A stretch of DNA of 64,000 nucleotides, taken from contig NZ_JACHIR010000004.1 of the NCBI RefSeq assembly GCF_014203355.1, positions 124,001 through 188,000 of the forward strand, read 5' to 3'. Position numbers and translations under genes: made by a program. The stretch is from Kutzneria kofuensis (lineage in GTDB: Bacteria; Actinomycetota; Actinomycetes; Mycobacteriales; Pseudonocardiaceae). Every line of letters begins with the position of its first letter. Position 1 is the stretch's first letter. The notes beneath the pieces were generated by a model. That model was not told the DNA's origin, did no database searches, and saw nothing but the letters and a program-made list of their open reading frames with translations. Of the stretch, positions 58,311 through 64,000 are shown piece after piece.

Positions 58311-59576
58311 ATGCATCCCCTGCCTCCCGATCGTGCCCCGGCCGACCGTCGATCGATCCGTCGAACACTGGCCTTGGCCGCCGCCGCGGCGTTCGTGGCC
58401 GGCTCCGCAGTGGCCGCCGTGGGCCCGGCCGGTTCCGGCGAGGCTGCGGCGGCCGGGACGTACAGTCAGGTCACCGGCTTCGGGCCCAACCCCGGCAACC
58501 TGTCGATGTACAGCTATCTGCCGGCCGGCCTGTCAGCCGACGCGCCGCTGGTGGTGGCGCTGCACGGCTGCACGCAGAGCGCCGGCGACTACTACCAGCA
58601 CTCGGGCTGGGCGCAGTACGCCGATCGGTGGGGCTTCGCCGTGGTGTTCCCGCAGCAGAGCTCGTCCAACAACCCGCAGAGCTGTTTCGACTGGTACACG
58701 CCGTCGGACGACAGCCGGGGCCGGGGCGAGGCGGAGTCGATCCGCGAGATGGTGTCGTACGCGCAGTCCACGTACCACGTCGACCCCAAGCGCATCTACG
58801 TCACCGGCCTGTCCGCCGGCGGCGGTATGACCTCGAACCTGTTGGCCGACTACCCCGACGTGTTCGCCGGCGGCGCGATCGACTCCGGCCTGCCGGCGCA
58901 GTGCGCGACGAGCCTGGTGCAAGCGACGAACTGCCAGTACAGCAACCAGAACAAGACGCCGGCGCAGTGGGGCGACCTGGTCCGCGCGGCCGATCCCGGC
59001 TACGCCGGGCCGTGGCCGCGTGTCGCCATCTGGCAGGGCACCGCGGACACGACCGTGTCCCCGGTGAACGCCACGGAGGAGCGTGACCAGTGGACGAACG
59101 TCTGGGGTATCAGCCAGACGCCGTCCAGCACACGGACGCTCAGCGGCGGCACCACCGAGAACATCTACAACGACTCGCACGGACAGCCCGCGGTCGAGCT
59201 CTACTCGGTTTCCGGCATGGCCCATGGCCTGGCCGTGCATCCGGGCACTGGCGCGGACAACTGCGGCAGCACCGACACGTACTACCTGGACTACATCTGC
59301 TCGACCTACTACACGGCGCTGTTCTGGGGGCTGGACAACGGTGGTGGCACTCCACCTCCGACGACGACAACGACGACGACGACCACCACCACGCCGCCCG
59401 TGCAGTGCTTCACAGCCAACAACTACGCCCACACGGTGGCCGGTCGCGCCTACCAGAGCGGCGGCTACGCCTACGCCGTCGGCTCGAACGACGCCATGGG
59501 GTTGTGGAACGTCGCCGTGATCACCAGCCTGTCCGAGACCTCGCCCGGGTACTACGCCGTCGTACCGTCCTGTTGA
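58311..59576 (+). CDS. Secreted CE1 / PHB-depolymerase-like esterase with poly-Thr linker and C-terminal Cys domain
   Basis: A 421-residue protein: long twin-arginine-containing signal (RRSIRRTLALAAAAAF, about 1-48), an alpha/beta hydrolase domain with S168 in TGLSAGGGMTS, Asp in GTADTTVSP and His in SGMAHGLAV, a threonine-run linker, and a 58-residue C-terminal domain (CFTANNYAHTVAGRAYQSGGY) ending in Cys. Relatives are called extracellular PHB depolymerase or feruloyl esterase (CE1). With the plant-wall enzymes nearby and the same style of Thr linker, feruloyl or acetyl esterase activity is attractive, but PHB hydrolysis is equally possible. The C-terminal domain may bind the substrate surface. 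Confidence 0.86.
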   Translation: MHPLPPDRAPADRRSIRRTLALAAAAAFVAGSAVAAVGPAGSGEAAAAGTYSQVTGFGPNPGNLSMYSYLPAGLSADAPLVVALHGCTQSAGDYYQHSGWAQYADRWGFAVVFPQQSSSNNPQSCFDWYTPSDDSRGRGEAESIREMVSYAQSTYHVDPKRIYVTGLSAGGGMTSNLLADYPDVFAGGAIDSGLPAQCATSLVQATNCQYSNQNKTPAQWGDLVRAADPGYAGPWPRVAIWQGTADTTVSPVNATEERDQWTNVWGISQTPSSTRTLSGGTTENIYNDSHGQPAVELYSVSGMAHGLAVHPGTGADNCGSTDTYYLDYICSTYYTALFWGLDNGGGTPPPTTTTTTTTTTTPPVQCFTANNYAHTVAGRAYQSGGYAYAVGSNDAMGLWNVAVITSLSETSPGYYAVVPSC

Positions 59577-59595
59577 GACGGCCGCCGCCGGGTCG

Positions 59596-62208
59596 TCAGT
59601 CGCCCCGCAGCACGGACCCCAGCTGGGTGCGGTCGGTGACGCCGAGCTTGGCGCCGGCCCGGTACAGGTGTCCTTCGACGGTACGGACCGAGACGAGCAG
59701 CCGGTCGGCGATCTCGCGGTTGGACAGGCCGTCCGCGGCGAGCGTGACGATCTCGCGTTCGCGCGCGGTGAGCGGCAGCGGGCGGACGGCGGCGGTGAGG
59801 GCGGGGGTGCGGGCGCCCTCGCACTGCGCGGCGAGCCGGTGCGCGCGGGCGACGGAAGTCTGTTCCGCCCCGCGACGGCCGTGGCGGGCGTGCACCTCCG
59901 CGGCCTGTGCGGCGGCGTCGGCGGCGGCAAGGAGGTCGCCCATCTGTTCCAGCCGGGCAGAGGCGGCGTGTAGCCCGTCGCCGTCGTCGGCGGCGAATGC
60001 GGCGGCGTACGCCGCGGCGGCCTGTGCACGCGGCCCGCACACCTGGCCGGCGAGTTCACCGAGACGGGCGGCGACGGTGCGATCGCCAAGCCGCGTAGCG
60101 GTCTGCAGCGCCAGCACTTCGAGGGCGAACTGGTCGCGGCCGGCGGCGATGTCGGCGGCGGTGCGGGCACTCGTGACGGCCTGGCTGAGAGCGCCTTCGG
60201 CGGCGGCCAGCCCGGCGCGGGCCAGCTCGGCCTCGGGTTCGAGGAACTCCCAGCCGGGGTGGTGAACGTCGCCCAGCCGATCCAGCGCTTCGCGGGCCGC
60301 GGCGACCTCGCCGACGGTCGCGTGCGCACTGGCCAAGGCGACCAGGCACAGCTCCTCGAACCCCGAGGTGTCGAACGGCGACAGGCCGGTGCGGGCCTCG
60401 CGCAGCATGCGGATCGCGGTGCGGAGCCGGCCGCTGGCCAGCGCGGCCCGGCCGGCCAGCACCGTGCCGTACAGCTGTGGCGCCCCCGGAATGTCCGCGC
60501 CCCGGCGGCGTAGCTCCTCGGCGACCTGTTCGGCCTCCGACAGGTATCCGGCCAGCTGGAGCGCGAGCGTGTGCCAGTACCCGAGGCCGAACGACGGCAC
60601 CGCGGCGCCCGCGGTGGCGCCCGCCGCGTAGGCGCGGGCGGCGGCGTCGCCGATCTCGTCGCACCGACCTTGCACGCCGAGCCCGCCGACCAGGCCGAAA
60701 CTCGCCATCACGAACGCCGGCGGAGGCAACGCGGGCGAGGCCAGGGCCTCGGTCGCGCACCGCACTGCCAGCTCCGGCTGTCCGAGATGGACCAGGAAGG
60801 CCGCACGCAACCCGGTCAACGCCGCGCGCAGGTCGCCGTCGGTGACCGCCGCATCGGCCTCGTCCAGTGCCGCGAGCGCCTCGACGGGTCGCTGCAGCGT
60901 GTAGAACAGGTTGGCCGCCCGCGGAAAACCCGCCCGTACGCGGTCGAGGTCCGACTGCGCACCGGCGAACAGCACCCGCAGTTCACTGTCGGACTCCTCG
61001 CCGCGGCTGAGCCAGGACAGCGCGTTCGCCATGTTCAGCCGGGCATCGAAACCGCCGCCGGCGGCGACCGCCGCCGTGGCCAGCCGCTCGGCCAGCGGCA
61101 GGTCCAGCATCTCGGTGGCCGCGCCGGATGCCACGGTGAGCAGGTCAGGGTCGGGCTCCAGGTCGGAGTCGAGGGTGAGCACGGCCCGCCGCAGCGTGTC
61201 CTCGGCGCGCCTGGCACCGGTGGCGGTGATCGCTCGGGCGATCTCACCGCTGAGCCGCCGGGCGCGCAGCCGCCCCATCGCCGACCGGCGTACCTCGCCG
61301 TACAGCGGGTGGGCCAGCCGGGCCTGAAGCCGCCGCCCGTCCGGGGTGAGCTCGATCAGCCCGCGGGACTCCGCCTCCTCCACGGTCGCGGCGCCGGTCA
61401 GTCCGGCGAGGAGGCCGGCGCCGAGCGGCTCACCGAGGGCGAGCGTGTCGACCACCTCGAGCAGCGGCTCGGACAGCCGGCCCATCCGCGCGCCGACCAG
61501 CTCGACCAGCCCGGGCGACACCGCGGGTGCGCCGGTCCACCGCCATACGCCACCGGTTTCGCGCAGGTGGCCGGACTCGATCTCGCCGTCCACCAACTGC
61601 CGCAGGAACAGGGCGTTGCCCCGGGTGAGGGCCCACAGCCGCTCGGCGCCGACGCCGTCGACCGGACCACCGAGCACCGCCTCCAGCAGGCCGGCGGTCT
61701 CGGTCGCCGACAGCGGCTGCACCTCCAACCGGTCCAGGTGGCCGTCCTTCCACAGCGCGGTCACCGCGTCCGGTGCCGGCTCACCGGAGCGCACCGTCAC
61801 CACCACCGTCGCGGCCGCGCGCAGCACCAGTTCGTGCAGCACCAGCGCCGAGAGCTCGTCGAGCAGGTGGGCGTCGTCCACCCCCACCACCACGCCCGCC
61901 CGCGGCGCGCCGGCCAGCAGCGCGTCGATGGCCTTGCCCAACAGTCCCGCCGACGACGGATCGAGCTCGCCGAGCAACCCGGCGAACGCCCCCAGCGGCA
62001 GCCCGCGCGCGGACATGGTCGCGCACACCCATCGGGTGGCCGTGCCCCGCCCGGCCAGCGCCGCCAGCGCTTCGCGGGCCAGCCGCGTCTTGCCCACCCC
62101 GGCGGCCCCGGCGAGCACGACGCCCTTCGCTCCGGCCGCGCGGCGGACCGCGGCGTCGATGAATCCCAGTTCCTCCGCACGGCCGGTCAAGGGCCAACTC
62201 CCGCTCAC
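59596..62208 (-). CDS. Large LuxR family regulator (AAA/STAND NTPase)
   Basis: An 870-residue protein of the LAL type. An N-terminal AAA/NACHT-like NTPase (Walker [12 protein letters not shown], about residues 34-44, [13 protein letters not shown] as Walker B) is followed by a long helical TPR-like middle and a C-terminal LuxR HTH ([38 protein letters not shown]). Such proteins activate pathway genes after binding a ligand through the middle region. It is divergent from the tiny HTH gene at 62277, and a palindrome lies directly between them with a second copy after the tiny gene, a likely site for this regulator. Confidence 0.92.
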   Translation of the reverse strand: MSGSWPLTGRAEELGFIDAAVRRAAGAKGVVLAGAAGVGKTRLAREALAALAGRGTATRWVCATMSARGLPLGAFAGLLGELDPSSAGLLGKAIDALLAGAPRAGVVVGVDDAHLLDELSALVLHELVLRAAATVVVTVRSGEPAPDAVTALWKDGHLDRLEVQPLSATETAGLLEAVLGGPVDGVGAERLWALTRGNALFLRQLVDGEIESGHLRETGGVWRWTGAPAVSPGLVELVGARMGRLSEPLLEVVDTLALGEPLGAGLLAGLTGAATVEEAESRGLIELTPDGRRLQARLAHPLYGEVRRSAMGRLRARRLSGEIARAITATGARRAEDTLRRAVLTLDSDLEPDPDLLTVASGAATEMLDLPLAERLATAAVAAGGGFDARLNMANALSWLSRGEESDSELRVLFAGAQSDLDRVRAGFPRAANLFYTLQRPVEALAALDEADAAVTDGDLRAALTGLRAAFLVHLGQPELAVRCATEALASPALPPPAFVMASFGLVGGLGVQGRCDEIGDAAARAYAAGATAGAAVPSFGLGYWHTLALQLAGYLSEAEQVAEELRRRGADIPGAPQLYGTVLAGRAALASGRLRTAIRMLREARTGLSPFDTSGFEELCLVALASAHATVGEVAAAREALDRLGDVHHPGWEFLEPEAELARAGLAAAEGALSQAVTSARTAADIAAGRDQFALEVLALQTATRLGDRTVAARLGELAGQVCGPRAQAAAAYAAAFAADDGDGLHAASARLEQMGDLLAAADAAAQAAEVHARHGRRGAEQTSVARAHRLAAQCEGARTPALTAAVRPLPLTAREREIVTLAADGLSNREIADRLLVSVRTVEGHLYRAGAKLGVTDRTQLGSVLRGD

Positions 62209-62225
62209 CCGGCAGAGCGTAGGAC

Positions 62226-62241
62226 GAGTGGCCGGCTACTC
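62226..62241. promoter_or_regulatory. Palindrome copy 1 (LuxR/small HTH divergent promoter)
   Basis: GAGTGGCCGGCTACTC, inverted repeat with one mismatch, 18 nt upstream of the LuxR start and 36 nt upstream of the small HTH gene. The flanking bases (CG before, GTGACAGCGCC-like after) also match copy 2. Confidence 0.6.
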
Positions 62242-62276
62242 GTGACAGCGCCACGGGTCGCCTCGATGGTTGGGCC

Positions 62277-62477
62277 ATGGCTGGTTCCGATGGTTCTCGC
62301 GAGGCGGCGTTGCGCCGTCTTCCGGCGGCGTACTCGCTGGCCTTGCGGTTGCGGGACGCCGGCGTGTCCGAGGCGCTGATCGCCGAGTGCGTGGGGGTCG
62401 AGCCCGAGGCGGTCGGCGCGATGCTGGCGGTGGGCGAGGCGAAGCTGGCGGCGGCGCGTGGGCGCGAACTCGAGTAG
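62277..62477 (+). CDS. Tiny HTH protein, sigma-region-4-like
   Basis: A 66-residue protein (ATG 62277). AALRRLPAAYSLALRLRDAG followed by VSEALIAECVGVEPEAVGAML is predicted as helices in the order of a sigma-70 region 4 HTH (helix, turn at the GVEPEAV position, recognition helix), but the rest of a sigma factor is absent. Its stop codon lies inside palindrome copy 2. It may modulate RNA polymerase or bind DNA on its own. It is divergent from the large LuxR regulator, and co-regulation is suggested by the shared palindrome. Confidence 0.75.
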   Translation: MAGSDGSREAALRRLPAAYSLALRLRDAGVSEALIAECVGVEPEAVGAMLAVGEAKLAAARGRELE

Positions 62478-62487
62478 CCGACTACTC
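62472..62487. promoter_or_regulatory. Palindrome copy 2 (before the small membrane protein gene)
   Basis: GAGTAGCCGACTACTC is a perfect inverted repeat (6-bp arms, 4-nt spacer). It spans the stop codon of the tiny HTH gene and lies 105 nt before the next gene. About 26 of 30 bases including flanks match copy 1. Confidence 0.6.
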
Positions 62488-62592
62488 GGGACACCGCCGC
62501 CCCGCCACGCGACCCTGGCTTCGAGACCGCCGCATGTATCAGCCGGCCGCTTCGCTCATCCGAACACCGACAGCCGTGGAAGAGGAGTCGCC

Positions 62593-62856
62593 ATGACCAC
62601 GCCCGGATCCCGCCAGGCGCAGCAGAACTACCAACAGCAGGTTCAGCACAACAGCAGCACCTTCGCGCGCAACGCCGCGTATCACGCGCAACGCCGCGGC
62701 CGGCGCGGCCCGGTCGGCGCGGTCCGGAGGCTGTTCGGCCTCGTGTGCTCGCTGGTGTTCGTCGCGATCGCGCTCGGGATCTTCCTGATGATCCTCAACG
62801 CCGCCCAGCCCGACCTGCTCGACCAGGCCAAGTCCTGGCTCGGCCTGACCTTCTGA
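62593..62856 (+). CDS. Small single-span membrane protein
   Basis: An 87-residue protein with a Gln/Asn-rich N-terminus (QAQQNYQQQVQHNSS), a basic stretch (AQRRGRRGPVGAVRR) and one membrane helix (LFGLVCSLVFVAIALGIFLMIL) near the C-terminus. ATG 62593 has an AGAGGAG site. The basic stretch before the helix predicts that the N-terminus stays inside. No family recognised. It is 16 nt upstream of the next membrane-protein gene, so the two are likely co-transcribed and may form a membrane assembly. Confidence 0.7.
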   Translation: MTTPGSRQAQQNYQQQVQHNSSTFARNAAYHAQRRGRRGPVGAVRRLFGLVCSLVFVAIALGIFLMILNAAQPDLLDQAKSWLGLTF

Positions 62857-62872
62857 GCCCGGGGAGGGCGCT

Positions 62873-64000
62873 GTGAGCGGGACCTATCGCATGGCCGCCG
62901 GGCAGGGGCAGGGCCTCTCGCCCGTGATGGCGGCGACCGACAGCTGGGCGGTCCAGCTCGCCCCGCGGTTGTTCGCACCGCCCGCCCGGTGGGGCTGGCA
63001 GGCCGCGGCGCCCGTGCCGGTGGCGACCGCTGTCCCGCCCGCGCCGCCGGCCCGGCCGGTCTGGGTCGAGCCGGCCCGACCGGACACCAGCGGACTGGTC
63101 GCGGCCCGGTCCAAGGCCGTCACCAGGGTGATCTGGCGGCTGGCGCTGCTGGTGGTGGCCGCCTTCGCGTTCACCACCTACCAGCTGGTGATCGAGCGGC
63201 AGGTGAGCCGGTACGGCAGTTCGGCGCACCAGGTGTACACGGTGATCCTGATCATCGTCGCCGCGCTGCTGGCGCTGGGCGTGATCCGCGCGGTGGCCGG
63301 CGTGCGGTTCGCCAGCCGCAACATCCGCAACTTCGAGCAGCCGTACCACCAGCTGCGCCACTCCGAGCAGGCCCGCTACCGGCAGGCCCTGTGGCAGTGG
63401 GAGCAGACGATTCGGCAGCACGCCGCGGCCGCCGCGGAAGCCACGCGAGCGGCGGCGGCCGCCGCGAACGGTCCACAGTGGTACCCGGTCCGGCCGTCGT
63501 CCGAGCCCACGCGGGTCGACGTGTTCGGGGGTGACCCGCACCGGCACGGTTGGGCCAGCCTGCTGGTCACGTTCGGCTCGTCGCTGCTCGCCGCGGGACA
63601 GCGGATCACCGTGCTCGACTTCACCGGCCAGGAGGTCGGCGAGTCGCTCGCGGGCGTGGCCCGCGCCGGGGGCCTGAGCGTGGGATCGGTGCGCCTGACC
63701 GGTGACGAGACGGTCGGGCTGAACCTGTTCGCCGGGCTGACCGCCCGGGACATCGCCGAGTGCGTCGGCTACGCGGCCACCAGTCGCCCGGACGGCGACC
63801 ACCGTGAGGAGCGCGCACTGGCGGTCGACGTGCTGCGGACGGTGCTCGACGCCCTCGACGGGCCGGCGACGTTCGCCCAGCTGGCCGCGGGTGTGCGGGT
63901 GCTGTGCCAGGGCACCGGCGAGCTGGCCCCGCACGAACTCGACAAGCTCGCCGCGCACATCGGCGACATCGACCAGAACGAGTGGGCGACGCGGCAGCTG
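62873..64000 (+). CDS. Membrane-anchored protein with NTPase-like domain (3' truncated)
   Basis: At least 376 residues, running off the window in frame. GTG 62873 has a GGGGAGGG site. A Pro/Ala-rich N-terminus (about 1-80) is followed by two membrane helices (about 87-110 and 122-145), an Ala-rich amphipathic helix that may be a coiled coil (about 165-200), and an alpha/beta domain (VDVFGGDPHRHGWASLLVTF, ITVLDFTGQEVG). This last part recalls the start of VirB4/TraC or FtsK-type ATPases, but no canonical Walker A lysine is seen so far. The family is not identified; a role in a secretion or conjugation-like membrane complex is conjecture. Confidence 0.7.
   Translation, partial: MSGTYRMAAGQGQGLSPVMAATDSWAVQLAPRLFAPPARWGWQAAAPVPVATAVPPAPPARPVWVEPARPDTSGLVAARSKAVTRVIWRLALLVVAAFAFTTYQLVIERQVSRYGSSAHQVYTVILIIVAALLALGVIRAVAGVRFASRNIRNFEQPYHQLRHSEQARYRQALWQWEQTIRQHAAAAAEATRAAAAAANGPQWYPVRPSSEPTRVDVFGGDPHRHGWASLLVTFGSSLLAAGQRITVLDFTGQEVGESLAGVARAGGLSVGSVRLTGDETVGLNLFAGLTARDIAECVGYAATSRPDGDHREERALAVDVLRTVLDALDGPATFAQLAAGVRVLCQGTGELAPHELDKLAAHIGDIDQNEWATRQL

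Noticed and set aside
1-64000. Integrated plasmid, phage or IS element
   Set aside because: No integrase, transposase, terminal repeats or att-like direct repeats were seen; the duplications present are ordinary gene duplications.

Overview
The window looks like the chromosome of a free-living, high-GC actinomycete. Most CDSs have strongly GC-ending codons, starts are often GTG, and signal peptides are long and alanine-rich (some Tat-type). Secreted enzymes carry CBM2 modules joined by threonine-run linkers. Those linkers, together with the DUF2243/CtaG, SAM-methyltransferase and large LuxR genes, suggest Pseudonocardiales, but this is inference; no rRNA or tRNA gene is visible to place it. 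I see no phage, IS element or CRISPR array.

About 1.5-50 kb is one large plant cell-wall degradation region. The first part (1.5-28.8 kb) fits a xyloglucan/hemicellulose utilisation locus. Secreted endo-enzymes (GH12, two tandem GH5 and a clan GH-A enzyme with CBM13) would release oligosaccharides. An ABC importer (lipoprotein plus two permeases, 21.2-24.8 kb) with a LacI-type regulator in the same operon would take them up. Leaderless, presumably cytoplasmic exo-enzymes (two GH31 alpha-xylosidase-like, two GH42, GH36, GH43, GH3 and a CE7 acetyl esterase) would finish the breakdown. The divergent promoter between the binding protein and GH3 holds three copies of one operator-like motif. No ABC ATPase is encoded here.

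From 30.2 to 41.0 kb there is a cellulose/xylan block: a GH11-CE4-GH10 xylan operon, a GH6 cellobiohydrolase behind two CebR/CelR-like boxes, a GH48-GH5 cellulase operon, and an AA10 lytic polysaccharide monooxygenase. A second plant-polysaccharide gene at 47.0-49.3 kb fuses a CE3 acetyl esterase to a GH5 mannanase, Fn3 and CBM2. A CE1/PHB-depolymerase-like esterase with a threonine linker lies at 58.3-59.6 kb.

The rest is regulatory and housekeeping: an HTH-STAND-TPR regulator with SARP-like direct repeats before a CHAP-domain secreted protein, an FkbM methyltransferase, DUF2243-CtaG, a SAM-dependent methyltransferase, a secreted alpha/beta hydrolase, a convergent pair of Crp/Fnr-like regulators, a PPK2, an AI-2E family permease, and a large LuxR regulator facing a tiny HTH gene, with two copies of a palindrome around them. 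The window ends inside a membrane protein gene.

The most unusual points are as follows. A tandem GH5 duplication carried the 5' end of the adjacent GH42 gene with it and left a 34-codon ORF that overlaps the second GH5 start. There is a CE3-mannanase fusion. Several candidate operator sets are undescribed as far as I can tell: three TCGAA-N-CGCTTGAA sites, paired GAGTRGCCGRCTACTC palindromes, and three GGTCCRG heptamers at 11-nt spacing.
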